64,000 nt of DNA from Desulforhopalus vacuolatus (GCF_016918505.1 NZ_JAFFPZ010000010.1:53446-117445), one strand, 5' to 3'. Counted from the stretch's first letter, positions 25,145-34,245 are shown. Made by a program: numbers and translations. The notes: a model not told the origin generated them from the letters alone.

Positions 25145-25606
25145 ATGTCAAATCTGCCAGTAATACCACGAACAAGAGCAGACCGAATTCGCCATGCAGT
25201 GTGTTTTGAAGTTTTGGCTTTATTCATCATCATCCCGCTGAGCAGTGTGATAACGGGAGAACCTTCGGAACAGATGGGTGTTCTGACCATATTTTTTGCT
25301 GTCAGCGCGGTGTTCTGGAACTGGGGATATAATGTGCTTTTCGACAAGGCCCTGCTTTCCAGGGGATACTCTCTCGCGGATCGGTCGCCTTCTCTGCGAA
25401 CTCTCCAGGCGATCGGCTTTGAGGTTGGCTTTATGGTTTTTACTCTGCCTTTTACCATGTGGTGGCTGGAGATGAATTTTTTGCAGGCTCTGGTCACAGA
25501 CATGGGATTTTCCTTTTTTTATGTCATCTACGGTTATATTTATAACTGGTGTTACGACAAAATATTTCCCTATAAAAGAGTGTTGCCGGATTCAGGAAAG
25601 GTATAA
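25145..25606 (+). CDS. PACE-family multidrug efflux protein (chlorhexidine-type)
   Basis: A 153-residue inner-membrane protein with four helices arranged as two tandem bacterial transmembrane pair domains: RTRADRIRHAVCFEVLALFI (about 8-27) and SPSLRTLQAIGFEVGFMVFT, both carrying the family's conserved R-x(n)-H/G-FE pattern, with FWNWGYNVLFD and YIYNWCYDKIFP closing each pair. Characterised members (AceI) are proton-driven exporters of chlorhexidine, but the natural substrate is thought to be short diamines. The start at 25145 is chosen because the family begins just there; its ribosome-binding site is weak. Confidence 0.88.
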   Translation: MSNLPVIPRTRADRIRHAVCFEVLALFIIIPLSSVITGEPSEQMGVLTIFFAVSAVFWNWGYNVLFDKALLSRGYSLADRSPSLRTLQAIGFEVGFMVFTLPFTMWWLEMNFLQALVTDMGFSFFYVIYGYIYNWCYDKIFPYKRVLPDSGKV

Positions 25607-25644
25607 GGGGCTCTTGAATAATCGCTCATCTTCTTCGATCAGAT

Positions 25645-25735
25645 AAGACATGCCTTGTCTCTACAACAGCGCTGCGTATCGCTGGTACTGTGCGTCGTGG
25701 TGATTTTTATCAATGGTGTGCAATTTCGCCGGTGT
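25645..25735 (+). repeat. Direct repeat R5, copy 1
   Basis: TAAGACATGCCTTGTCTCTA, then CAACAGCGCTGCGTATCGCT and GTGCAATTTCGCCGGTGTAT at its end. The second copy at 25811-25911 is about 90 percent alike by eye. Confidence 0.85.
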
Positions 25736-25810
25736 ATTCTTTTTCGGATTATTGGTTACGGCTGCTGTTACCGTTATGATTGGCGTCATCGCTGCGGTTA
25801 AGGTCACCGT

Positions 25811-25911
25811 GTAGACAAGGCATGCCTTGTCTCTACAACAGCATTGCGTATTGCTGGTAATGTGCGTCGTGGCGATTTTTATCAACGGTGTGCAATTTCG
25901 CCGGTGGTATC
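25811..25911 (+). repeat. Direct repeat R5, copy 2
   Basis: TGTAGACAAGGCATGCCTTG then TCTCTACAACAGCATTGCGT. It carries at its front a perfect palindrome GACAAGGCATGCCTTGTC (25814-25831) that copy 1 only half retains. Confidence 0.85.
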
Positions 25912-25964
25912 CCGTGGTGATGGCAACGTACGAATGTTTGATCCCCGTAGAAAAAGCATAAAAA

Positions 25965-26001
25965 AAGGGCTTAACAGTTATTGAATAACTGTTAAGCCCT
26001 T
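25965..26001. terminator. Bidirectional intrinsic terminator
   Basis: AAGGGCTTAACAGTTATT, one-base centre, AATAACTGTTAAGCCCTT, flanked by an A-run on the left and TAATATTTTA on the right. On the minus strand it follows the tRNA-Pro gene and provides its T-run. Confidence 0.88.
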
Positions 26002-26011
26002 AATATTTTAA

Positions 26012-26089
26012 TGGTCGGGATGAGAGGATTTGAACCTCCGACCCCATGTCCCCCAGACATGTGCGCTAACCAGGCTGCGCTACATCCCG
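26012..26089 (-). tRNA. tRNA-Pro (GGG anticodon), CCA encoded
   Basis: Acceptor CGGGATG/CATCCCG, D arm TAGCGCAGCCTGGTTAGCGC, anticodon stem CATGT/ACATG with loop CTGGGGG (anticodon GGG), T arm TCGGAGGTTCAAATCCTCTC, discriminator A and CCA. It lies downstream of the merR gene on the same strand and is followed by a strong terminator. Confidence 0.96.
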
Positions 26090-26184
26090 ACTCGTACGAG
26101 CTTATCTACCACGACATCTCTGTGGTGTCAATCTTGTTTCTTTACAATTGCAATAACTCTCTGATAACCTTCTCAATACAACCC

Positions 26185-26625
26185 TCAGGCATTGCCCGAA
26201 TCCACATACTTTTGCAGGGCCTGCAACTCATTTTTCACCTGGCCCAATATGACATCTGCGCTGGAGGTTACGTGTATCACTTTCAATGCAGAAGAGCGTG
26301 GGATCTTGACTCTGCTCTGTGGTTTTCTGGCAACTGCAGGCGTAACTCCAGCTGTTTTCTTAGCGGTAATAATAACTTTTTTTCCGCTTTTCAGCAGATT
26401 TTTTGCACCGGCTATGGAGAATCCCTGTTCATGGAGCATAATCTTCAACTGCAGCACCATTTCAACATCAGCACGTTTATACAGACGCTGCCCAGAGTTG
26501 GCCCGTCGGGGTTTGATTGCGGCAAACTCCGATTCCCAGTAACGCAGCACATGAGGCGGAACGTCCACCAGTCTTGCCACCTCACCGATTTTAAAGTAGA
26601 GCTTGTCCGGAATCTCTGGGCTCAT
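26185..26625 (-). CDS. MerR-family regulator in the pheST-ihfA cluster
   Basis: A 146-residue protein. The N-terminal winged helix is FKIGEVARLVDVPPHVLRYWESEF (about 11-34), followed by SGQRLYKRADVEMVLQL. The C-terminal half (75-146) is short and basic and has no effector-binding cysteines, like the MerR-type gene that follows ihfA in many proteobacteria. Its ligand and targets are unknown. It follows ihfA by 35 bp and is the last gene of this operon before tRNA-Pro. Confidence 0.93.
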   Translation of the reverse strand: MSPEIPDKLYFKIGEVARLVDVPPHVLRYWESEFAAIKPRRANSGQRLYKRADVEMVLQLKIMLHEQGFSIAGAKNLLKSGKKVIITAKKTAGVTPAVARKPQSRVKIPRSSALKVIHVTSSADVILGQVKNELQALQKYVDSGNA

Positions 26626-26660
26626 AATCCTTTCCCTCGTCAGGGCGCTGGGGACAGCTT

Positions 26661-26960
26661 TTAATCGTTAACCTGTTCCCTCAGTTTTTTGCTCGGCCGA
26701 AAACTGATGGCCTGGCGTTTCTTAATTGTGATTGTCTCACCAGTGCGGGGATTGCGGCCACGACGGGGAGATTTATCACGAACCGTAAAGGTCCCGAAAT
26801 GAACCAGTTTTACCGATTCTCCACGAAGCATGGAATCTTTAAGATTACCAAGAAAACTGTCAACAATTTGTGCACAGTTACTTTGTGAAAAACCAAGTTG
26901 ATCCGCAAGTGTTTCAGAAAGTTCCTTGCGGGTGAGGTTCTGATTATCCTTGTCATGCAT
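26661..26960 (-). CDS. ihfA: Integration host factor alpha subunit
   Basis: DNA-bending HU/IHF family protein that shapes promoters and recombination sites. With the ATG at 26960 it has 99 residues. Signature GRNPRTGETITIKKRQAISF lies near the C-terminus, with NLTRKELSETLADQLGFSQ at the start. The start overlaps the pheT stop (ATGCATGA), and GGAGG lies 11 bases upstream; an upstream in-frame ATG at 26978 is possible but less likely. The order pheS-pheT-ihfA is conserved in proteobacteria, which supports the alpha rather than beta subunit name. Confidence 0.93.
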   Translation of the reverse strand: MHDKDNQNLTRKELSETLADQLGFSQSNCAQIVDSFLGNLKDSMLRGESVKLVHFGTFTVRDKSPRRGRNPRTGETITIKKRQAISFRPSKKLREQVND

Positions 26961-29394
26961 CGCGTAAACTTCCTCCAAACCTGTCAGTAAGCATTTTTAA
27001 CACTTTGGCGTGTGCCTTTTCAACATTCTTTTCTGTGAGCGTTTTCGTGGCAGAACGATAGGTAATCTTGAGAGAAATACTCTTAAATCCCTTTGGAATA
27101 CTCTTGCCGGTGAACACGTCAAAAATCTCTGTATCTTCGATGAGTTTATCTTTACTGCTTTGAACTGCCTTGAGAAGTTCACCCGCACTGACAGCTACTG
27201 GAACGACAAGTGAAATGTCTCGGCGAACAGCAGGATAAACCGGAAGCGAAGAAAACTGTTTGTCAGTGTTCTCTACTCTGCAGAGAGCATCATAGTCAAG
27301 GTCAAAATAGAAAACTTCGTTTTTTATCGAGTAGTTGCGCAGTACTTCGGAATCAATTTTGCCGATGAAACCAAGGCATTTTCCGTCAAGGCAGAGGTCA
27401 AGTGTCTGACCTTCCTGGAAGAACGGTTCACCTGGTTCGGGGACTTGAAAATGAAGCCCCTTTTCCTCGCTGCTGAAAGGCAGTCGCAGAGACTGGAGCA
27501 CAAATTCCACTGCACCGCGAATATCATAAAAATCAACGTTTTCTGCCTTGTAATAGAGCGGAGAAACAAGGTCTCCGTAGCGATTACCGGAGAGTATCCC
27601 GGCGAGATGTATATTCTCGTCAGGTTGTTCGTCTTCGCCTTTCGGAAAGAAAACTTTGCCAAGTTCAAAGAGTTTTATTGCGGGACGCTGAAAATTTATA
27701 TTGCGTCGGACATTGTCAAGCAATCCGGGGAGAAGAGTAGTACGCAACACGGCAAGGTCTTCACTCAGCGGGCTGAGAAGGCGTACGGGATTGATCCGCG
27801 GGTCGGATTCTTTAATCCCCAACTGCACAACTTTGTTTATGCCGATAAAACTGTAGTTGATCGCTTCGCTCCAGCCGATGGTTGTCAACTCTTTTGAAAT
27901 GAAGAGTCTTTTCAGCCGATTTTTGTCCTGTGCTGGAAAATTCATGGAGATGGAAGGCAGGGTAACGGGGATGTTATCATACCCGTAGAGGCGGGCAACC
28001 TCTTCAATGAGATCTGCCTCGCGTTCCAGATCAATGCGGAAAGAAGGAATAACGGTATTGATATTGTCGTCATTCTCTATTGTGCAGGAAATTTCAATAG
28101 ATTCCAGAAGGTTGACAATCTCTTCTGCTGTCAAGTTAAGGCCGAGAAGAGTGTTGGAGTGAGAAACGTTCAGAGAAATGGTCAGAGGATCCTGCTGCCC
28201 CGGGAAGCGGTCAAGACCTTCATCGGCTGCCGTTCCGCCAGCAAATTCACAGATCAATTCCACCGCACGGTTGAGCGCATTTACTGTGCCTTTTGGGTCC
28301 ACTCCGCGTTCAAAGCGGTAGGATGCATCCGTGGGGAGTTTCTGCTTCCGGGCAGTTTTACGAATAGAAACTGGATTGAAACAGGCACTCTCCAGTAATA
28401 CTCTCGTACAGTTCTCTGTAATCTCAGAATTTTTGCCACCCATGACACCGGCAATTGCGACGGGTTTTTCTGCATCGCATATCATCAGTGTTTCGTCTTC
28501 AAGAATGCGCTCAGTACCGTCAAGGGAGATGAATTTCTTCTCTTCTCTGGTTGGAGTTCGCACAATAATTTTGTTCTCCGCGAGGGAATCAAAATCGAAG
28601 GCATGCAGAGGCTGGCCATATTCAAGCATAACAAAGTTGGTGATATCAACGATGTTGTTGATTGGACGCAGATCAACACTGAGCAGCAGTCTGCGCAACC
28701 ACCATGGAGAGGGACCGATCTTTACATTCTCAATCAGTCGGGCTGTATAGCGCGGACACAGTTGAGGTTCTTTAATGACAACCTCAAACTGTTTTGTCTC
28801 GTTGGTGATGGCAGCACCACTAACCGGCAGGACAACTTTTTTACCGATGACACTGCCAACTTCGCGGGCAATACCAATTACGGCAGTACAGTCCGGGCGA
28901 TTCGGAGTCAGGTCAACCTCAATACAGGTGTCAGTCATCTCCATGACATCAATAAATCTTTCTCCATCTCCTGTTTCTTCGGGCAATTCCATGATGCCGT
29001 CGTGGGCATTGGAGAGGCCGAGTTCGCGTTCGGAGCAGAGCATTCCTGCAGAGGCGACACCCCGGATTTTGGATTTCTTAATTTTGAAATCGCCGGGCAG
29101 AACCGCACCGGGCAGAGCTGCAACAACCTTCAATCCGGTACGAACATTGGGTGCACCACAGACAATCTGATGTGTATCTTCCCCAATTCTTACGGAGCAG
29201 ACATGCAGTTTGTCGGCGTCAGGGTGCTTGTCGCAGGTGACAACTGTTCCGGTCTTCAAAACGGCAAGGTCTTGGAAGAGGGGCGTTACAGAATCGACTT
29301 CCAATCCAAGCATGGTAAGATATTCAGCAAGTTCGCTGTCAGGCATCTCACCAAAATCCACATATTGTTTGAGCCAGTTGCGTGTAAACTTCAT
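26953..29394 (-). CDS. pheT: Phenylalanyl-tRNA synthetase beta subunit
   Basis: With PheS forms the (alpha-beta)2 enzyme charging tRNA-Phe. The 813 residues contain the N-terminal tRNA-binding domain (about 39-150), the B3/B4 editing domain (210-385), the B5 domain (400-475) and the C-terminal ferredoxin-like anticodon-binding domain (about 718-811, beginning SSLPVYPAVRRDISLVVPV). Length is normal. It starts 12 bp after pheS and overlaps ihfA. Confidence 0.98.
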   Translation of the reverse strand: MKFTRNWLKQYVDFGEMPDSELAEYLTMLGLEVDSVTPLFQDLAVLKTGTVVTCDKHPDADKLHVCSVRIGEDTHQIVCGAPNVRTGLKVVAALPGAVLPGDFKIKKSKIRGVASAGMLCSERELGLSNAHDGIMELPEETGDGERFIDVMEMTDTCIEVDLTPNRPDCTAVIGIAREVGSVIGKKVVLPVSGAAITNETKQFEVVIKEPQLCPRYTARLIENVKIGPSPWWLRRLLLSVDLRPINNIVDITNFVMLEYGQPLHAFDFDSLAENKIIVRTPTREEKKFISLDGTERILEDETLMICDAEKPVAIAGVMGGKNSEITENCTRVLLESACFNPVSIRKTARKQKLPTDASYRFERGVDPKGTVNALNRAVELICEFAGGTAADEGLDRFPGQQDPLTISLNVSHSNTLLGLNLTAEEIVNLLESIEISCTIENDDNINTVIPSFRIDLEREADLIEEVARLYGYDNIPVTLPSISMNFPAQDKNRLKRLFISKELTTIGWSEAINYSFIGINKVVQLGIKESDPRINPVRLLSPLSEDLAVLRTTLLPGLLDNVRRNINFQRPAIKLFELGKVFFPKGEDEQPDENIHLAGILSGNRYGDLVSPLYYKAENVDFYDIRGAVEFVLQSLRLPFSSEEKGLHFQVPEPGEPFFQEGQTLDLCLDGKCLGFIGKIDSEVLRNYSIKNEVFYFDLDYDALCRVENTDKQFSSLPVYPAVRRDISLVVPVAVSAGELLKAVQSSKDKLIEDTEIFDVFTGKSIPKGFKSISLKITYRSATKTLTEKNVEKAHAKVLKMLTDRFGGSLRDA

Positions 29395-29406
29395 GATTGT
29401 GTCGTC

Positions 29407-30417
29407 TTAAATGAATTGTGAAAGGAAACGCTGGTCATTTTCGTAGTAGAGGCGTATGTCATCAATGCCATATTTGAGCATGGCGATGCGCTCAATTCCA
29501 AGGCCGAAGGCAAAGCCACTGTACTCTTTGGGATCATATCCGACCTGAGCAAAGACCGCAGGGTCAACCATGCCCGCTCCGAGAATCTCCAGCCAGCCCG
29601 TCTGTTTGCAGACACGGCAACCGGCACCTCCACACATAACGCAGGCGATGTCAACTTCAGCGCTGGGTTCAGTAAAGGGAAAGAAAGACGGGCGGAAACG
29701 CAGCGCCAGATCCTTTTCAAACATCTTCTGGATAAAGATCGTCAGGACACCCTTGAGGTCGGCAAAAGAAATTCCCTTATCGACGAGAAGTCCCTCAACC
29801 TGATGAAACATGGGGGTATGGGTGATATCGGAGTCATTGCGATACACTTTCCCCGGGGCAATAATCCGGATGGGTGGTTCGCTGGCTTCCATAACCCTTG
29901 CCTGCATTGGTGAGGTATGCGTACGCAAAAGCGTAGATTCGCTAATGTAGAAGGTGTCGTGCATGTCCCGGGCAGGATGATGGGGCGGAATGTTGAGGGC
30001 TTCAAAGTTGTAGTAATCCTGCTCTACATCTGGTCCTTCAGCCACAGAGAATCCAAGACTTTCAAAGATCTCACAGGTCTCATTCATAATCTGCGTCACC
30101 GGATGCAAAGCTCCCCGGGGAGGAATTCGTCCGGGAAGGCTGAGATCAGGACGATCCATCTGGCTGGTCGACGGCTGCAACAGTTTCGAAATTTGTTTTT
30201 CAAAACCCTCTTCGATCTCTTTTTTGACCTGGTTGGCGAGTTGACCAAGACGGGGGCGATTTTCTCTGGCAACGTCTCCAAGAGAACGCATCACTTGAGT
30301 GAAGCGTCCCTTGCGGCCCAGAAAACGGACACGGAACTCTTCCGCATCTCCCTTGTCGGAGATTTTACCGAGAAGCTTATGCGCTTCTTCCTTCAGTTTC
30401 TTGAGTTCATTTTCCAT
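29407..30417 (-). CDS. pheS: Phenylalanyl-tRNA synthetase alpha subunit
   Basis: Catalytic subunit, 336 residues with the ATG at 30417 ([18 protein letters not shown]). It has an N-terminal coiled coil (1-85), then class II motifs: [20 protein letters not shown], the motif 2 region [26 protein letters not shown] and the motif 3 region [18 protein letters not shown]. The [17 protein letters not shown] insertion with paired cysteines is the usual one. A longer open frame from 30495 would add a hydrophobic stretch foreign to the family and is rejected as the start. Confidence 0.97.
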   Translation of the reverse strand: MENELKKLKEEAHKLLGKISDKGDAEEFRVRFLGRKGRFTQVMRSLGDVARENRPRLGQLANQVKKEIEEGFEKQISKLLQPSTSQMDRPDLSLPGRIPPRGALHPVTQIMNETCEIFESLGFSVAEGPDVEQDYYNFEALNIPPHHPARDMHDTFYISESTLLRTHTSPMQARVMEASEPPIRIIAPGKVYRNDSDITHTPMFHQVEGLLVDKGISFADLKGVLTIFIQKMFEKDLALRFRPSFFPFTEPSAEVDIACVMCGGAGCRVCKQTGWLEILGAGMVDPAVFAQVGYDPKEYSGFAFGLGIERIAMLKYGIDDIRLYYENDQRFLSQFI

Positions 30418-30492
30418 GGCCGGAACAGTGTGAATATGTTTGCAAGCGGGGAGGGTGCGGGGGACAACAACGGAGCACCCGGTAAGAAACAA

Positions 30493-30527
30493 CATGCCGG
30501 TAATGGCTGACGACCAGAACCGGCATG
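30493..30527 (-). promoter_or_regulatory. Hairpin between rplT and pheS (possible attenuator)
   Basis: CATGCCGGT and ACCGGCATG form a 9-10 bp stem around a TGG...CCA inner stem in the 133-bp gap between rplT and pheS. A weak T-rich stretch (TTGTTTCTT) follows on the minus strand. pheS is preceded by an attenuator in enterobacteria; a regulatory role here is inference, and I see no Phe-rich leader peptide. Confidence 0.4.
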
Positions 30528-30550
30528 AAAAATCCTGAAGAAAACGTGGC

Positions 30551-30907
30551 TTATGCGACAGCCTCTCTGGCTATCTGTACCAGTTTCGTAAAGGCAGGGG
30601 CATCAAGGATGGCCATATTGGAAAGCACCTTGCGGTCAAGATCAATATTAGCTTTTTTCAAACCGCCCATGAGTTTTGAATAACTCAGGCTGTTGATTTT
30701 GGCAGCGGCACTGATACGGGCAATCCACAGACGACGAAAATCTCTTTTGCGGGCTTTCCGGTCACGGTAGGCATAAGTAAGGCCGCGGTCTACTGCTTCA
30801 GTAGCCGTTCTGAACAGGCGCGAACGAGCACCACGGTAACCTTTGGCAAGCTTGAGGACTCGATTCCTTCTTCTTCTGGCTTTAAAGCCACGGGTAACTC
30901 TGGGCAT
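30551..30907 (-). CDS. rplT: 50S ribosomal protein L20
   Basis: Early-assembly 23S rRNA-binding protein, 118 residues, normal length. [20 protein letters not shown] opens the basic N-terminal extension, and [20 protein letters not shown] marks the globular domain. It follows rpmI by 69 bp. L20 represses this operon in several bacteria; no clear operator can be assigned here. Confidence 0.98.
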   Translation of the reverse strand: MPRVTRGFKARRRRNRVLKLAKGYRGARSRLFRTATEAVDRGLTYAYRDRKARKRDFRRLWIARISAAAKINSLSYSKLMGGLKKANIDLDRKVLSNMAILDAPAFTKLVQIAREAVA

Positions 30908-30976
30908 TTCAGTACTCCTTTGAAACAGCTTATATTCTATCGGTTATCTGCTTAATATTTATTATTAAGAACACAC

Positions 30977-31174
30977 TCATATGTATGGCAGGATACGCTC
31001 AATTCCTTTGATGTTGGCACTGTCAACGATGCCACCCTGGCGGAGACCACGTTTTTGTTTGGTGCTTTTCTTCGTAAGAATATGGCTGGCGTATGCTTTA
31101 TTTCTCTTCAATTTACCGCTTCCAGTGCGTTTGAAGCGTTTAGCTGCGCCACGGTTTGTTTTCATCTTAGGCAT
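30977..31174 (-). CDS. rpmI: 50S ribosomal protein L35
   Basis: A 65-residue basic ribosomal protein, [20 protein letters not shown] with [16 protein letters not shown] after it. Standard position between infC and rplT. Confidence 0.98.
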   Translation of the reverse strand: MPKMKTNRGAAKRFKRTGSGKLKRNKAYASHILTKKSTKQKRGLRQGGIVDSANIKGIERILPYI

Positions 31175-31327
31175 AATATTACTCCTTTACGGCTCATCCA
31201 CTTTCGCGGTTTTTTCAGGTGTCTGCTGTGAAAGGAAAACACCCGCCAACAGCTCTTCGACAATAATTTTATATACATCCCCGAGATAACCCGTTCTTCC
31301 TGCCTTCTGCTGGCACAGTCAGGATTG

Positions 31328-31873
31328 TTATTTGGGGCCAACAACCATTACGAGCTGCCGTCCTTCCATCTTAGGGGGCTGGATAATCTGTACCTCTTCA
31401 GCAATGGATTCAGCAATACTTTTCATGGCGTTAAGACCAATCGTCTCACAGTAGACAATTTCCCTTCCACGGAAACGCATGGTCAGTTTAACTTTATTTC
31501 CGGCAGCAAGAAATTTTCGCACGTTTTTGATTTTGAAATTAAGATCATGATCATCCGTTTTGGGTCTGAACTTGATCTCTTTCGTTTCAGTAATAGTTTG
31601 ATTTTTCTTTGCTTCCTGAATTTTTTTCTTTTGCTCGTATCTGAATTTATCGTAATTCATCACCCTGCATACAGGCGGATCAGCACTCTCCGCAACTACT
31701 ACCAGATCAAGACCGGCTTCTTCGGCAATAGACCGTGCTTCATTACTGCTGACGATGCCACGCTGTTCACCTTCTCCATCAATAAGACGAACTTTAGGGT
31801 AACGAATTCCATCGTTAATCAGTGCTTTCTCTTCACGTTGCGGTTGACGTCCTTTATCTCTTCTGATAGCCAT
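31328..31873 (-). CDS. infC: Translation initiation factor IF-3
   Basis: Proofreads initiator tRNA and prevents premature subunit joining. The 181 residues show the N domain with LINDGIRYPKVRLIDGEGEQ, the linker YEQKKKIQEAKKNQTITE and the C domain EIKFRPKTDDHDLNFKIKN. The start is an ordinary ATG, unlike the rare AUU of enterobacteria, but its only Shine-Dalgarno sequence (GGAG) is 15 bases away, an unusually long spacing. An in-frame stop lies just upstream, so an earlier start is excluded. Confidence 0.97.
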   Translation of the reverse strand: MAIRRDKGRQPQREEKALINDGIRYPKVRLIDGEGEQRGIVSSNEARSIAEEAGLDLVVVAESADPPVCRVMNYDKFRYEQKKKIQEAKKNQTITETKEIKFRPKTDDHDLNFKIKNVRKFLAAGNKVKLTMRFRGREIVYCETIGLNAMKSIAESIAEEVQIIQPPKMEGRQLVMVVGPK

Positions 31874-31910
31874 ATTTCAGGTTGTGAACTCCTCATAAAA
31901 TTTATAATTA

Positions 31911-31932
31911 GTGTAATTTCGGAAAATTACAC
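31911..31932 (-). promoter_or_regulatory. Hairpin in the thrS-infC gap
   Basis: GTGTAATTT, four-base loop, AAATTACAC, a 9-bp stem 38 bp before infC. A direct repeat TGCAGTAC(G/A) lies just upstream. Possibly part of the infC leader. Confidence 0.35.
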
Positions 31933-31988
31933 AGAAAAATTGATTGTACACGTACTGCATTTGTACTGCATTTGCGCTCTACAAAAAA

Positions 31989-33917
31989 TTAATAACCCCG
32001 ACCTTCTACCACTTCTTCCTCAATTTTGCGAGTAAATTCCTCAATTTTCATTGGAGGGAGGTTATCTCCGTTTCTTAGACGAACAGTAACTGTCCCGTCT
32101 TCTTTCTCATTATCTCCAATGATCAGCATGTAAGGAATCTTGTCGTGCTGTGCCTCACGGATCTTGTAGTTGAGTTTCTCGTTACGAAGGTCTTTTTCAA
32201 TCCGAACACCAGCCTGCCGAAGTTTCCGATATACTTCTTCGCAGTAATCAATCTGAGCATCGGTGATATTCATGATGCGGGCCTGAGTTGGTGCAAACCA
32301 GACAGGGAAGGCTCCGGCATACTGCTCAATAAGTACGCCAATAAAGCGTTCAAGGGAACCCATAAGGGCACGATGAATCATAATTGGCTGGTGCATGGCA
32401 TTATCAGCACCAACATACTCCATTTTGAAGCGTTCCGGCAGATTGAAATCTACCTGTATGGTAGAGCACTGCCAGCTGCGGCCAAGCTGGTCTTTGATTT
32501 TGATATCAATTTTCGGCCCATAGAAAACACCTTCTCCCGGGTCTATCTCATATTTCAGACCTTTTTTCTCCAGGCCAAATTTGAGTGCACTGGTCGCTTT
32601 TTCCCAGATCTCATCTGTCCCGACCGCTTTTTCAGGGCGAGTGGAGAGATAGATGTCATACTCGGAAAAACCAAAGGTTTTGAGGACATGCAGATTGAGA
32701 TCCAGAATATTGAAAATTTCATCTTCAAGCTGGTCAGGGCGACAAAAAATATGGGCATCATCCTGGGTGAAACCCCGGACCCGCATCAGGCCGTGCAGGG
32801 CACCGGCACGCTCGTAGCGATAGACGGTGCCAAGTTCGCACCAGCGAATGGGAAAATCCCGATAACTGCGGCGCTCACTGTTATAAACGCCGATATGAAA
32901 AGGACAGTTCATCGGTTTGAGCTGATATTTTACTCCATCAATTTCCATTGGAGAGAACATGCTCTCCTTGTAGAAATCGAGGTGACCAGAGGTCTTCCAC
33001 AAGTCCTGCCGTGCAATATGCGGAGTGTAGAGCAATTCATAATCGTGGCGATAATGTTCGTCTTTCCAGAAATCTTCGATCAGGCGGCGGAGTTGCGAAC
33101 CTTTCGGCTGCCAGAGAATGAGTCCCGGACCAATTTCATCGGAAAGGGTGAAAAGATGCAGCTCTTTGCCAAGTTTCCGGTGATCTCTTTTTTTTGCTTC
33201 TTCAAGATCATTGAGATGTTTTTTCAGCTCTTTTTTGTCATAGAAAGCTGTACCATAAATGCGCTGAAGTACATCCCGCTTTTCGTCACCCCGCCAGTAG
33301 GCACCGGCGACACGAAGGAGCTTGAAAGCTTTGACAAAAGAGGTGTCTGGAAGGTGGGGACCCCGACAGAGATCTGTAAATTCTCCAACCTTGTAAAAAG
33401 AGACATTTTCCACACCAAGGTCTTCAATCAGTTCAACTTTGAAGGGCTCTCCGGTTTTTTTGAAATATTCAACAGCGTCTGCACTGGACATCCCGCTTTT
33501 GGTGAAAGGCAGTGCGGCACGAATGATTTCTTCCATGCGTGCTTCGATTTTTTCAAAGTCTTCGGGGGTAAAAGGGTCACTCCGTTTGAAATCGTAGTAG
33601 AAACCGTTTTCAATAGCGGGTCCGATTGCCACCTGCAGGTCTGCGCCGAAAAGGTCACGCACTGCATGTGCCATGACATGGGACGTGCTGTGTCGCAGTA
33701 TATCCAGGCCTTCAATGGAGCCGGTCTGCACGGGAACGAGAGAGGTATCTACAGTAAGAACGGTGGTGAAATCAACAATTTCATCATTGATTTTTGCGGC
33801 GACGGTCTGCTTGCGTTGTTTATTGGAAAGCAACGTGGTAATGGCATCCCTTACAGTAGAACCCGCAGTAAATTGTGCTGATTCTCCTCCATCTATGGAA
33901 ACAGTAATTTCACTCAT
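31989..33917 (-). CDS. thrS: Threonyl-tRNA synthetase
   Basis: Charges tRNA-Thr and edits Ser-tRNA-Thr. 642 residues from the ATG at 33917 (MSEITVSIDGGESAQFTAGS), with GAGAAG 6 bases upstream. Domains: TGS (1-62), the editing domain with its HSTSHVMAHAVRDLF motif (about 73-88), the class II catalytic core with the zinc/substrate region MNCPFHIGVYNSERRSYRDF, and the C-terminal anticodon-binding domain from about 535. It heads the thrS-infC-rpmI-rplT-pheS-pheT-ihfA block. Confidence 0.98.
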   Translation of the reverse strand: MSEITVSIDGGESAQFTAGSTVRDAITTLLSNKQRKQTVAAKINDEIVDFTTVLTVDTSLVPVQTGSIEGLDILRHSTSHVMAHAVRDLFGADLQVAIGPAIENGFYYDFKRSDPFTPEDFEKIEARMEEIIRAALPFTKSGMSSADAVEYFKKTGEPFKVELIEDLGVENVSFYKVGEFTDLCRGPHLPDTSFVKAFKLLRVAGAYWRGDEKRDVLQRIYGTAFYDKKELKKHLNDLEEAKKRDHRKLGKELHLFTLSDEIGPGLILWQPKGSQLRRLIEDFWKDEHYRHDYELLYTPHIARQDLWKTSGHLDFYKESMFSPMEIDGVKYQLKPMNCPFHIGVYNSERRSYRDFPIRWCELGTVYRYERAGALHGLMRVRGFTQDDAHIFCRPDQLEDEIFNILDLNLHVLKTFGFSEYDIYLSTRPEKAVGTDEIWEKATSALKFGLEKKGLKYEIDPGEGVFYGPKIDIKIKDQLGRSWQCSTIQVDFNLPERFKMEYVGADNAMHQPIMIHRALMGSLERFIGVLIEQYAGAFPVWFAPTQARIMNITDAQIDYCEEVYRKLRQAGVRIEKDLRNEKLNYKIREAQHDKIPYMLIIGDNEKEDGTVTVRLRNGDNLPPMKIEEFTRKIEEEVVEGRGY

Positions 33918-33993
33918 TGTTCTTCTCAAAATTAAAAAAACAAAGGCCAAAGTGGATACACTAATACAAGTGTAAAAACTTCAGCCTTAATAT

Positions 33994-34068
33994 TGGTAGG
34001 CACGGTCGGGATTGAACCGACGACATCCACCACGTCAAGGTGGCGCTCTCCCACTGAGCTACGCGCCT
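33994..34068 (-). tRNA. tRNA-Val (GAC anticodon), CCA encoded
   Basis: Acceptor AGGCGCG/CGTGCCT (one G-U pair), D arm TAGCTCAGTGGGAGAGC, anticodon stem CCACC/GGTGG with loop TTGACGT (anticodon GAC), T arm GTCGGTTCAATCCCGAC, discriminator A and CCA. It lies 76 bp upstream of thrS on the same strand, so read-through into thrS is possible. Confidence 0.95.
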
Positions 34069-34173
34069 GCGAATCGAATTGCATCCTTGTGGAAACGACG
34101 CAGAGAAGTTTTTTTACCATGATGGGCTTTTTATCGCAAGATTTATTTACCTCAAATATCTTACTTTACTCAT

Positions 34174-34245
34174 AAAGAGACGGGAGACGGGAGACGGGAG
34201 ACGGGAGACAGGAGGCGGGAGGCGGGAGGCGGGAGAAAGTGAAAA
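34174..34245 (+). repeat. Purine-rich repeat family R4, copy 6, longest tandem array
   Basis: Four head-to-tail GGGAGAC units, then GGGAGACAGGAGGC and three GGGAGGC units, ending GGGAGAAAGTG. The two unit types are the same as in the other R4 tracts, but here they form a true tandem array open to slippage. Confidence 0.9.

Larger units (their letters stand above)
25607..26011. other. Interval with a direct repeat pair and a terminator
   Basis: Opens with CTCTTGAATAATCGCTCATC (25612-25640), a short match to repeat R6 at 34412-34440, then two copies of a 90-100 bp direct repeat and a strong hairpin. No gene supported. Confidence 0.55.

Noticed and set aside
32145..33881. Plus-strand open frame of 578 codons opposite thrS
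   Set aside because: Antisense shadow of thrS; Phe/Ile/Asn-rich residues without domain motifs.
34174..34245. Possible CRISPR array at the GGGAGAC repeats
   Set aside because: Units are 7 bp, contiguous and without spacers, and no cas gene is present in the window.
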